Assembly (NCBI GenBank): GCA_947577025.1
Contig: CANPTO010000020.1
Location: forward strand, 1-37,154
From: an uncultured Clostridiaceae bacterium
GTDB lineage: Bacteria > Bacillota > Clostridia > TANB77 > CAG-508
DNA: 37,154 bases
Direction: 5' to 3'
The position numbers were made by a program, and so were the translations under genes. The notes beneath the pieces are model-generated. The model was not told the DNA's origin. It made no database searches and worked only from the letters and a program-made list of their open reading frames with translations. Shown in pieces: positions 16,870 to 23,894 of this stretch (position 1 is its first letter; each line of letters starts with the position of its first letter).

Positions 16870-17040
16870 AATAAACTAGGTTAGCACAAACCTTTGATTA
16901 AATTCATAAATAAGTGCAATTTAAACATTAGGTTAGATATGAGCCTTTAGAATGTGAATTCTATAAACGAATATCCTATTAAACATTAGGTTAGAAACGA
17001 GCCTTTAGTTTCAACTATAAACGAGTTTCCTGAAAAATTA
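16870..17040 (+). ncRNA. Type III antitoxin RNA with three tandem repeats
   Basis: Three related units begin with AGGTTAG at 16878, 16930 and 16988 (spacing 52 and 58). Units 2 and 3 share TTAGGTTAGA, GAGCCTTTAG and CTATAAACGA; unit 1 is divergent. AGG and CCT in each unit can pair, in the way expected for pseudoknotted antitoxin units. Followed by a terminator and then the toxin gene, this is the standard order of a type III system: promoter, repeat RNA, terminator, toxin. The exact processed unit boundaries are not determined. Confidence 0.85.
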
Positions 17041-17041
17041 T

Positions 17042-17067
17042 GGGGGTACTTATTTTTAAGTATCCCC
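17042..17067 (+). terminator. Terminator between antitoxin repeats and toxin
   Basis: GGGGGTACTT pairs with AAGTATCCCC around a T-rich loop. It is immediately followed by the toxin ribosome binding site, so a fraction of readthrough would express the toxin, as in ToxIN systems. Confidence 0.85.
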
Positions 17068-17090
17068 TATCTTTATGAATGGAGGAAGAT

Positions 17091-17621
17091 ATGAAAAATA
17101 GTAAAAAACTAAAAATGGGAAAATTAAACTTTTATATTATAGATGATAATTACATAGAATATTTAAGTAAGTTTGATAAGCATATTGCTTACAATAAAAA
17201 TGAAAAAAGGCCTTATATTGGAATAGTGCTAATAGTAGAAGAACATTACTATTTTGCCCCTTTATTTTCTCCAAAACAAAAGCATAAAGCCTATAAAGAT
17301 AATTTAACCTTTTTTAGAATTATAAATGAGAAAACAAAAAATGATTTAGGAATTATAAGATTTTCAGATATGATTCCAGTACCTCAAGAAAGTGTTTATT
17401 TGCTAAATATAAAAAATAGAAGCTATGGATATAAAAGATTACTTTCTGAGCAATATTCCTATATAAATAAACCAAATAATAAACAAAAAATTATGGATAA
17501 AGCTGAAAAAATTTATAATATAGTAAGTAATAATAAAAATAATAAAGTATCAAAGTTTTATAAGGATTTAAGTTGTAATTTTAAATTATTGGAAGAAAAA
17601 TGTTTAGAGTATTATAAATAA
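17091..17621 (+). CDS. ToxN/AbiQ-family type III toxin endoribonuclease
   Basis: A 176-residue protein of the ToxN family, which cuts RNA and is inhibited by its repeat RNA. Typical features are the start KLNFYIIDDNYIEYLSKFD, the RPYIGIVLIVEEHYYFAPLFSPKQKH segment (core beta-sheet and the KH patch), MIPVP and the helical C-terminus NFKLLEEKCLEYYK. I chose the ATG at 17091 because GGAGG at 17081-17085 sits five bases upstream; the ATG at 17079 overlaps that site. It lies in element 1 and would act as an addiction module or in phage defence. It is related in sequence to the broken toxin at 2516-3072. Confidence 0.88.
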   Translation: MKNSKKLKMGKLNFYIIDDNYIEYLSKFDKHIAYNKNEKRPYIGIVLIVEEHYYFAPLFSPKQKHKAYKDNLTFFRIINEKTKNDLGIIRFSDMIPVPQESVYLLNIKNRSYGYKRLLSEQYSYINKPNNKQKIMDKAEKIYNIVSNNKNNKVSKFYKDLSCNFKLLEEKCLEYYK

Positions 17622-17687
17622 AAATGTTAGGAATACGAAATTGAATTTTTTTGAAATCGTGTTCACATCAAATTTTATAAAAAGTTA

Positions 17688-17716
17688 TTGACATTAGTAT
17701 ATGATGCAAATATACT
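17688..17716 (+). promoter_or_regulatory. Promoter upstream of the recombinase unit of element 1
   Basis: A perfect TTGACA (17688-17693), 17 bases, TATACT (17711-17716). It is a vegetative-type promoter reading toward the small gene and the serine recombinase. Confidence 0.75.
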
Positions 17717-17717
17717 G

Positions 17718-17840
17718 CAATCAATAGATTTTGGCAAGAAAATCTATTAAGATTGCTATGCATAAAAAGCGTAAACACTTTTTGAACTAACTGTAAAAAT
17801 AAAAAAATCTGCTTATGTAAGTGGATTTTTTATTTTTGCT
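17718..17840 (+). promoter_or_regulatory. Structured leader ending in a terminator-like hairpin
   Basis: Directly after the promoter there is a nested hairpin (GCAATC / GATTGC around ATAGATTTT / AAAATCTAT, 17718-17757), then AAAAAG / CTTTTT, then a hairpin AAATC...GATTT at about 17798-17832 followed by TTTATTTTT. A promoter plus a stem plus a terminator before the coding region is the layout of an attenuator. It could equally be a small RNA of about 110 bases. No known riboswitch consensus was recognised. Confidence 0.45.
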
Positions 17841-17869
17841 TTAATATATATTAAATAGAGGTGACTTTG

Positions 17870-18007
17870 TTGGAAGAAAGAATAAAGGAAACATATACAG
17901 AAGAAGGAAAAAGTTTAACCTATCTTATACAAGAATGGATAAATGAAAATGTATCAAATTTGTATTGTACTAAAAAAGAAAAAGATATAAAATATAAATG
18001 TAGATAA
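17870..18007 (+). CDS. Small protein preceding the recombinase
   Basis: A 45-residue ORF from TTG (GAGGTGAC site) through EERIKETYTEEGKSLTYLIQ to a basic C-terminus (TKKEKDIKYKCR). It is too short for automatic calling. It lies 36 bases upstream of the serine recombinase and in the same direction. A similarly placed 42-residue ORF precedes the recombinase of element 2. Small genes beside serine integrases can encode directionality factors, but there is no sequence evidence for this here. Confidence 0.45.
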   Translation: MEERIKETYTEEGKSLTYLIQEWINENVSNLYCTKKEKDIKYKCR

Positions 18008-18043
18008 GTAGTTATTTAAATAACTCTAAGATAGGAGGTAATA

Positions 18044-19638
18044 ATGCAAGAGTTATATAATAACTATTTTAACATATCAAATGATATAATATGGAAAGTT
18101 GCAATATATGCTAGATTATCTAGAGAAGATGAAAAAGACGAAAAATATAAAGGACAATCTGAAAGTATTGAAAATCAAATTAAATATTTAAAAGCTATTG
18201 TTAGTGAAAAAAATTGGATATTAGTAGACACATATAAAGATGATGGATATACTCGGAACTAATTTTGATAGACCTGATTTTAAAAAAATGCTTGCAGACA
18301 TTGATGAAGGTAAAATTAATCTTGTAATTACAAAGGATTTATCAAGATTAGGTAGAGACTACATAGAAACTCGGAAATTATATTGAAAAGATATTTCCTT
18401 CTAAAAATGTAAGATACATTGCGATAAATGACAATATAGACACATTTGATAAAAGAAATTCTAATAATGATATTACACCATTTAAAGCAGTAATTAATGA
18501 TATGTATGCAAAAGATACATCAAATAAAGTTCGCTCCACTATTCTTACAAAGGCAATTAACGGAGAATGTATAAAAGCATTTTTGCCATATGGCTATAAG
18601 AAGGATACATCAAATAAAAATAAGATATTAGTAGATGAGAATGTAGCCAAAAATGTGAAAATGATTTTTTATTTATATAAGTCTGGTTATTCTAAAACAC
18701 AAATTGCTAAAAAGTTAAATGAACTAGATATAGAAACACCTTTAAAATATAAACAATCAAACAGTAACTACTATAATCCAAATTCTGATGTAACTTATAA
18801 GTGGAATAGCACTGTTATAAATAAAATATTGAGAAATCCTATTTATGTAGGAGATTTAGTACAATTACAATATAATAAAGTAAATTACAAAATAAAAAAA
18901 GTAACAGCAGTTCCAAAAGATGAACAAGTTATAGTTTCCAACACTCATGAAGCAATTATAGATAAAAATACTTTTGATACTGTTCAAGAAATGCTTAATA
19001 AACAAACTAATGAATGGAATTATTCTAATAGAAAAAGACATTTATTAACAGGATTAGTTTTTTGTAAATGTGGTAGTAGAATTACCTATAATAAAAATCA
19101 TGGAAAAGTTTTTAGATGTATCTGCTCTAGTTATAAGAAATATGGCAATAAGTTTTGCGCTAGTGTTCATTTAAAAGAATCAGAGCTTATAGATATGGTT
19201 TCAATATCTTTAAAGAAAAATATAAAAGAATATTTGAATTTTAGAAATTTAAAATATCCTACATTACCAATTAAAAATAATACCAAGCAGGAGCTAGCAA
19301 AATTATCAAAGAAAAAAGAAGAAATAAATAAAGCAATTAGCAATTTATATGAGGATAAAATGGAAGGCAATATTTCAATAGAAACATTTAAAGTATTAAT
19401 TACTAAATATGAAAAACAGCAAAAGCAATTAAATAGTGAAATATCTTTGCTTTCAAAAGAAAAAGAAAATGTACAAGAACTAGATTCAAAGCAACTAGAA
19501 GAAACAATGAAAAATTTATTAAAGTTTGATACTATAAATGAAGAAAATAAGAGTTTAGTTTTCAAATTAATAGATAAAATTATAATAGATGATGATAAAA
19601 TTAATATAAAATATAAATTTAATAATTTAGAGTTGTAA
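18044..19638 (+). CDS. Large serine recombinase of element 1, two +1 shifts needed
   Basis: Order: N-terminal resolvase domain with the nucleophile serine in IYARLSREDE (about residue 26), the TKDLSRLGRDYIET helix region, then a recombinase domain (GYSKTQIAKKLNELDIETP, TVINKILRNPIYVGDLV), a zinc ribbon (FCKCGSRITY...CICSSYKKYGNKFC) and a coiled-coil tail. The reading frame breaks at 18253 (ACT C GGA ACT) and again at 18372 (ACT C GGA AAT). Omitting both C bases gives one protein of 530 residues with the conserved GYTGTNFDRPDF motif and ETGNYIEK. It would excise element 1 and restore cotJB. The ATG has an AGGAGG site. Its unmodified frame is a fragment and inactive. Confidence 0.88.
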
Positions 19639-19664
19639 TTTCCCCCAAAATAAACCAAGGGTGG
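19635..19664. other. attR of element 1
   Basis: The right inverted repeat (19635-19659) plus the crossover TGG (19662-19664). The left counterpart is the crossover TGG at 14622-14624 plus repeat 14626-14650. A longer shared string CCATGGG also exists (14619-14625 and 19665-19671); using it would give an ending EEPWERGNF instead of EEPWPWERGNF. The symmetric position of the inverted repeats and the family's PWPW ending favour the TGG crossover. Confidence 0.75.
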
Positions 19665-19688
19665 CCATGGGAAAGGGGGAATTTTTAA
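19662..19688 (+). other. cotJB: Displaced 3' end of cotJB
   Basis: TGG CCA TGG GAA AGG GGG AAT TTT TAA encodes WPWERGNF and the stop. It is in frame with the 5' part of cotJB (14160-14621) once element 1 is removed. The stop overlaps the cotJC start (TAATG). Confidence 0.85.
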
Positions 19689-20002
19689 TGTGGACTTATA
19701 ATAAAGTATTACAATACCCAATTAATATAAAATGCCCAAACCCAAGACTTGCTAAGTTTATAATTAGCCAATATGGTGGACCTGACGGAGAGCTTGCCGC
19801 TTCTTTAAGATATTTATCTCAAAGATTTGGCATGCCAGACCAAAATGCTAAGGCTATTTTAAATGATATTGGTACTGAAGAATTAGCTCACTTGGAAATG
19901 GTTGGAACTATAGTTCACCAATTAACTGATGGAGTTTGTCCAGAAGAAATTGAAAAAGCTGGACTTGGAGCTTATTATACAGACCATGGTGTGGGTTTGT
20001 AA
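19688..20002 (+). CDS. cotJC: Spore coat protein CotJC, 5' part, interrupted by element 2
   Basis: CotJC is a manganese-catalase-fold coat protein. This part begins MWTYNKVLQYPINIKCPNPR and contains LRYLSQRFGMPD and the metal-ligand helix region TEELAHLEMVGTIVHQL. The start is the ATG overlapping the cotJB stop, with a GGGAAAGGGGG site. The native sequence continues to DHGV at 19992; then the frame runs into element 2 and stops at TAA. The 3' part is at 25926-26252. Joining them after removing 19985-25925 gives an in-frame 207-residue protein reading YTDHGVDVYPQSAAG, as in intact CotJC. Confidence 0.92.
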   Translation: MWTYNKVLQYPINIKCPNPRLAKFIISQYGGPDGELAASLRYLSQRFGMPDQNAKAILNDIGTEELAHLEMVGTIVHQLTDGVCPEEIEKAGLGAYYTDHGVGL

Positions 20003-20008
20003 TATATC

Positions 20009-20482
20009 CTAATCCTGCTTATTTAATTTATATTTATTATATAATTCTTTTGTTACTTCAAATCCATAATATTGCAAATATTTTAATAAAAATATATTTA
20101 TTATAATTGTATTTCCTTGTGTAAATGGATTTAATTTTAATAATTCATAATGAAAATTTATAATATGATTTAATATGTTTTCTTTTTCTATTTGAGAATA
20201 ATCAATATTCTTTTCTTTATTAAAAAGTTCAAATAAAGTTTTTTCTATAATATTACTTCTATAATTGCCTGCAAAATCATAAATATCTTTAAATAACTCT
20301 TTATGAATGCTTTTTAATGTTATTGGAGTAAATCCAAAACTTTGGCTACTTAATATAAGTGCAATTCTATTTATTATTATAGGATTGTCCAATTCTTTTG
20401 TTAAATCTAAAGCAATATCTCTATAAGTACTCTCATATAATGGATTAATGATATTTTCTTCAATAATATATTCTGATTTCAT
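20009..20482 (-). CDS. Degenerate Fic-fold protein
   Basis: The 157-residue product has the Fic fold: LKSIHKELFKDIYDFAGNYRS and the helix DYSQIEKENILNHIINFHYELLK. The catalytic loop, normally His-Pro-Phe-x-x-Gly-Asn-Gly-Arg, reads NPFTQGNTI here: the catalytic His is Asn and the Gly-Arg pair is lost. It is therefore unlikely to AMPylate and may be an inhibitor, a decoy or a decayed copy. It overlaps the upstream Fic gene by one base (TAATG), which couples translation. Its stop lies inside the left inverted repeat of element 2. Confidence 0.72.
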   Translation of the reverse strand: MKSEYIIEENIINPLYESTYRDIALDLTKELDNPIIINRIALILSSQSFGFTPITLKSIHKELFKDIYDFAGNYRSNIIEKTLFELFNKEKNIDYSQIEKENILNHIINFHYELLKLNPFTQGNTIIINIFLLKYLQYYGFEVTKELYNKYKLNKQD

Positions 20483-21216
20483 TATTTCAAATCTCCAATA
20501 AATTTTTCAATTAACTTTTGGTATTGGTCTTGTGCATTTAGACAAGTGTCTGTAAGATAACCTTTTTCACCACCATTTTGGTATTTATTTAAACCTCTAT
20601 AATAAAATAGTTTATCCTTATCTAATATTATAAATGGAATAATATCATTTTTTAGGCATTCTTTAAACATTATGATACGACCAACTCGACCATTTCCATC
20701 TTGAAAAGGGTGAATTTTTTCAAAATCACTATGAAATTTTACAACATTCTCAAATGTTACTTTTTCTAATGAGTTATACCAATTTAATAGTTTATTCATA
20801 TCATTTACTACATCTTTTGGATTAGATGTTTCATTTCCACCAACTTCATTTGCTAAAGCTTTATAATCTCCAACATTAAACCAAGATTTTCTTTCATCAG
20901 ATGTTCCAGTTTTTAGTATTTTATGAAATTCTTTTATCATATCTTCTGTTAGAGTTTTATCTGCTACATCTAACATGTAATCTACTAATTTAAAATGATT
21001 TGATGTTTCTATAATATCATCTACTTTAGCTTGTGAATTTCCGTCTTCTAAAACTAAAGTATTTGTTTCGTAAATATATCTTGTTTGTTCTTCGGTTAAT
21101 GTACTTCCTTCTATATGGTTTGTATTATAGGCAAAATTAATTTGAGTTATATGGTATAAATTACCTTTTAATCCCATTTCTTTTTGCTCTCTTAAAATAT
21201 CTAAAACATTACTCAT
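20482..21216 (-). CDS. Fic family protein (AMP transferase) with inhibitory motif
   Basis: A 244-residue protein. The motif HPFQDGNGRVGR is complete (about residues 176-187), so catalysis from ATP to a target Ser/Thr/Tyr is possible. The early stretch NTNHIEGSTLT contains the (S/T)xxxE(G/N) inhibitory motif typical of class II Fic proteins, and the ENT-type DVADKTLTEDMIKEFH helix follows. The start is the ATG at 21216 with an AAAGGAG site, not the further upstream one. Fic proteins can act as toxins. Together with the next gene it is a probable cassette on element 2. Confidence 0.85.
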   Translation of the reverse strand: MSNVLDILREQKEMGLKGNLYHITQINFAYNTNHIEGSTLTEEQTRYIYETNTLVLEDGNSQAKVDDIIETSNHFKLVDYMLDVADKTLTEDMIKEFHKILKTGTSDERKSWFNVGDYKALANEVGGNETSNPKDVVNDMNKLLNWYNSLEKVTFENVVKFHSDFEKIHPFQDGNGRVGRIIMFKECLKNDIIPFIILDKDKLFYYRGLNKYQNGGEKGYLTDTCLNAQDQYQKLIEKFIGDLK

Positions 21217-21286
21217 ATATATAAATTCTCCTTTTTTAATACCTTTATAGTATACCATAAAATGCCTAAAATTACTATAGTTTTGC

Positions 21287-22853
21287 CTAAAAATTCCAAT
21301 GAATTACAACATCTTGTGAATTTGTTTTTTTGTCCTTTTCTCCAATTTCAATATAATCTATGAAACTATTTACAATATCATAATTAAGTTCTTTAAAATC
21401 TTTAAAGTGATTAATTATTTTTTCTTTTTGTTCTTTTATAAATTTACTGTTTAATTCTTTTTCCTTTAAATTAGATAAATCATTTTCAACTTTTGTTAGT
21501 TCTTTTTGCTTGATAGACTTATCAAATAGAAAAGAATAGTTTAAATCTTCAAATACATCTTCTGGAACTTTCCCATTTACTTTGTTTAAATATAATTCTT
21601 TTATCGCTTTATTAATGCTTTCCATATCTTTAGATAAAGTTTCTTTTTTGTTTTCTAGTAATTTTGCTTTATTTAAGTTATCATTAGAAACAAATAAATC
21701 ATCAGAAATGTTATCAAAATCATAAAATGCTAAAATTTTCTCTTTAATTTTTTCAGTAACTAAATTCTTAAGATTTTCATAGCCAATAGAATGTGGAGTG
21801 CAAGTACCATATAATTTTTTTGAGCCTTTACAAGAAAAATAAATATAACCTCTATCATTTTTGCATTTGTAAAGTTTTGTTCCACAATCTAAACATACTA
21901 GCTTATTAGCAAATATATGAACTTCACCATTTTTACATCTTCTTGTTTTACTTTTAAAAATTTCTTGAACTTTGTAGAATTGTTCTTTAGTAATAATAGG
22001 TTCATGAGTATTTTCTACAATAATCCATTCTGATTTAGGCTGATTCACCATTTTTTTAGATTTGTAGCTTACTTTTTTATTATACCCTTGTACCAAATTA
22101 CCAATATAAACCTCATTTTTTAGAATTTTACTGACTGTAGATTCACACCAATAGTCAATATTTTTGCCTTGATTTTTAAAATTAATTCCTTGTGATTGCT
22201 TATATTTAGTAGGAGTTAAAATACCTTTATCATTTAATATTTGAGCTATTTTCGTAACACCGATTTCCTTGTTCATAAAGATTAAATATTAATTTAATAA
22301 TTTCAGATACTTCTGTATCAACAATAAGTTTATTTTTATTTTCTGAACTTCTTTTATATCCATAGCATACAAAAGAACCAATATGTAATCCTTGTTTTCT
22401 TTTACTATCAAATGTTTTTCTAATATTTTCTGATAAATCCTCTAAATACCACTCATTAACTAAACCATTAATTTGTCTTGATTTTTTATTTCCTTTATCT
22501 AAAGTGTCAACATGATCTACAAGACTTACAAATCGTATGTTCCATTCAATAAATTTGTTATGTAAGTACCTTTCAACAATTTCCATATCACGAGTAAATC
22601 TACTTTGAGTTTTACAAAGTACAATATCAAATTTATGACTTTTAGCATCTTCTAACAGTTTATTAAATTCAGGTCTTTCACTGTCGATTCCAGAATAGTC
22701 CTCATCACAGTAAATATTATAAATATCCCAGCTCCTTTCTATTGCATAATTAATTAGCATAGATTTTTGATTTTGGATACTTTCGCTTTCATCGTTTTCA
22801 TGAAGTTTTTCATCATCTTCACGAGAAAGTCTGCAATATATAGCAACCCTCAT
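21287..22853 (-). CDS. Large serine recombinase of element 2, one +1 shift needed
   Basis: Resolvase domain first (IYCRLSREDD, Ser near residue 10; DYSGIDSERPEFNKLL; TQSRFTRDMEIVERYL), then recombinase domain (VTKIAQILNDKGILTP, STVSKILKNEVYIGNLVQGYN), zinc ribbon (LVCLDCGTKLYKC...SCKGSKKLYGTC) and a helical tail, ending VVIHWNF, as in many serine recombinases. The frame breaks at 22262: AAT C GGT GTT. Omitting the extra C gives an intact 521-residue protein. The true start is ATG 22853, behind GGAGG (22862-22866). It would excise element 2 and restore cotJC. Without the shift the DNA-binding half is lost. Confidence 0.9.
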
Positions 22854-22854
22854 A

Positions 22855-22878
22855 AGTTTACCCTCCAATCGGTAAACT
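22855..22878 (-). promoter_or_regulatory. Hairpin that covers the recombinase ribosome binding site
   Basis: AGTTTACC pairs with GGTAAACT (8 bp, loop of 8); the GGAGG lies partly in the loop. It could be a repressor operator or limit translation of the recombinase. Confidence 0.6.
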
Positions 22879-22897
22879 ACTCATTTCGTACAAGCAT

Positions 22898-22926
22898 ATT
22901 ATACAAAAATAAGTAGACTTAATCAA
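22898..22926 (-). promoter_or_regulatory. Vegetative promoter of the element 2 recombinase
   Basis: Minus strand TTGATT (22921-22926), 17 bases, TATAAT (22898-22903). It overlaps the stop of the small upstream ORF. A housekeeping-type promoter suggests the recombinase is not strictly sporulation controlled at the transcriptional level. Confidence 0.75.
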
Positions 22927-23047
22927 CAGAATTCACAAATTCATTTACAATTAGCTTATTAACAATTGTTTCTATACTTTTCACAATATCTTCTATATTA
23001 TTATTTTTATTCTTTTCTATTACATTAAAATTCACTTTTTCACACAT
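22919..23047 (-). CDS. Small ORF before the element 2 recombinase
   Basis: Forty-two residues: MCEKVNFNVIEKNKNNNIED then IVKSIETIVNKLIVNEF. A good AGGAGG ribosome binding site precedes the ATG. It has no known family. It is in the same position relative to the recombinase as the 45-residue ORF in element 1 but is not visibly similar to it. Confidence 0.5.
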   Translation of the reverse strand: MCEKVNFNVIEKNKNNNIEDIVKSIETIVNKLIVNEFVNSVD

Positions 23048-23182
23048 ACAAAATCCTCCTATTTTACTGTATTCTAAAGGACTTGTATTTGTGAAAACAA
23101 AAAAATTTCTTCACTGTATTACGCATATTTATATTGTATGGAGCTTTTCTCCTTACAGTCGAAAATTCCAACAATATAAAAA

Positions 23183-23205
23183 AAAGCCCTTTGGCTTTAA
23201 TAGAA
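23183..23205 (-). terminator. Terminator of the HTH gene fragment
   Basis: On the minus strand AAAGCC, AAAG loop, GGCTTT followed by a run of T. It lies 20 bases past the stop of the HTH gene. Confidence 0.7.
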
Positions 23206-23223
23206 ATTTAATATTTTATTACT

Positions 23224-23612
23224 TTAGGAAAACAATAGGGAGCAATTGATACATTTATATAACTCAAATTGTTTTTTATTACTATTATAGTTATATGCAC
23301 TAGAGTTGTATTTTCTAAAATTAAATTTAGAAATAATCGAGTTTTTAGATTCTATTTTTGAATCCATTGCTAACTGATATTGTAAAATTTCATATTCTTC
23401 TTTTTGTGAATGTCTAAATTCTTTTATATAAGCAATAGTTTGCTCTTTATTCTTTTGTTTATTAAATTGTTTTCTTTGCTCTTTTTCCGTTTGATATCTT
23501 TTATCTTGTTTAATAATTCTTGTAATATAACCATTATCAATATTAAGTGCTTTTGATATATCTGTAGGTCTTAAATGTTCATTATAGTACATCTGAATTA
23601 TCTTAGAATACT
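23224..23612 (-). pseudogene. HTH DNA-binding protein, N-terminus lost at a junction
   Basis: From IKYSKIIQMYYNEHLRPTDI onward this reads as an HTH protein common in Clostridia: helix-turn-helix (RPTDISKALNIDNGYITRII), basic linker (QTEKEQRKQFNKQKNKE) and a C-terminal NFRKYNSSAYNYN segment. The frame stays open to 23778, but that upstream part is antisense to an unrelated plus-strand gene fragment that starts at about 23612, so it is not native sequence. No convincing start codon or ribosome binding site is seen at the junction. It is probably a remnant. Confidence 0.6.
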
Positions 23613-23830
23613 TGATGGCTAAACATGACAAGAAATTGTCCGATGTATGGGATATGAGTTCCCATTTAGCGGATATATACGGTATAACTGGTTTCATGTA
23701 TGGATGTGCAGTCAGTATTCTGTCTTCGGTATGGAAGTATGGCGAAGAATTGAGAGTGCAGCACAACTCAAAATACAATCATGAAGGCGACGGAGTGATA
23801 AATCCGGCAATTTTAACAATTTCAGCGTAA
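23612..23830 (+). pseudogene. 3' fragment of an unrelated gene
   Basis: The translated text (LSDVWDMSSHLADIYGITGF, then VWKYGEELRVQHNSKYNHEG, ending PAILTISA) looks like the conserved C-terminus of a larger protein of mobile elements rather than a random frame. Codon use differs from its surroundings (GCG, GGC, CTG). There is no ribosome binding site before the ATG at 23612. It sits head to head with the HTH fragment, and a terminator follows. I do not know the family's function. Confidence 0.5.
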
Positions 23831-23856
23831 TATATTAGTTATAATTAATGAACGAG

Positions 23857-23890
23857 GGGCAAGATATTCGTATCTTAGCCCTTTGTTTAT
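23857..23890 (+). terminator. Terminator-like hairpin after the fragment
   Basis: GGGC-AGATA pairs with TATCT-GCCC around TTCG, followed by TTTGTTTATG. It may also act for the converging MobV gene. Confidence 0.6.
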
Positions 23891-23894
23891 GAAT

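Larger units (their letters stand above)
14622..19661. mobile_element. Element 1: serine-recombinase element inserted in cotJB
   Basis: About 5.04 kb between two halves of cotJB. The ends form an imperfect inverted repeat: left 14626-14650 (CTTCGTTTGGTTTGGGAG...) against the complement of right 19635-19659, 19 of 25 matching. A TGG is shared at the crossover (14622-14624 and 19662-19664); with the repeats aligned, the core dinucleotide is best placed at TG. Contents in order: two small membrane protein genes, an MNT/HEPN pair, a ToxIN-type module, a small gene and a large serine recombinase near the right end. There are no transfer genes, so it is a mobile island with addiction modules. Confidence 0.88.

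Noticed and set aside
17718..17840. Known riboswitch before recombinase 1
   Set aside because: Stable hairpins are present but no conserved riboswitch core could be recognised by reading.
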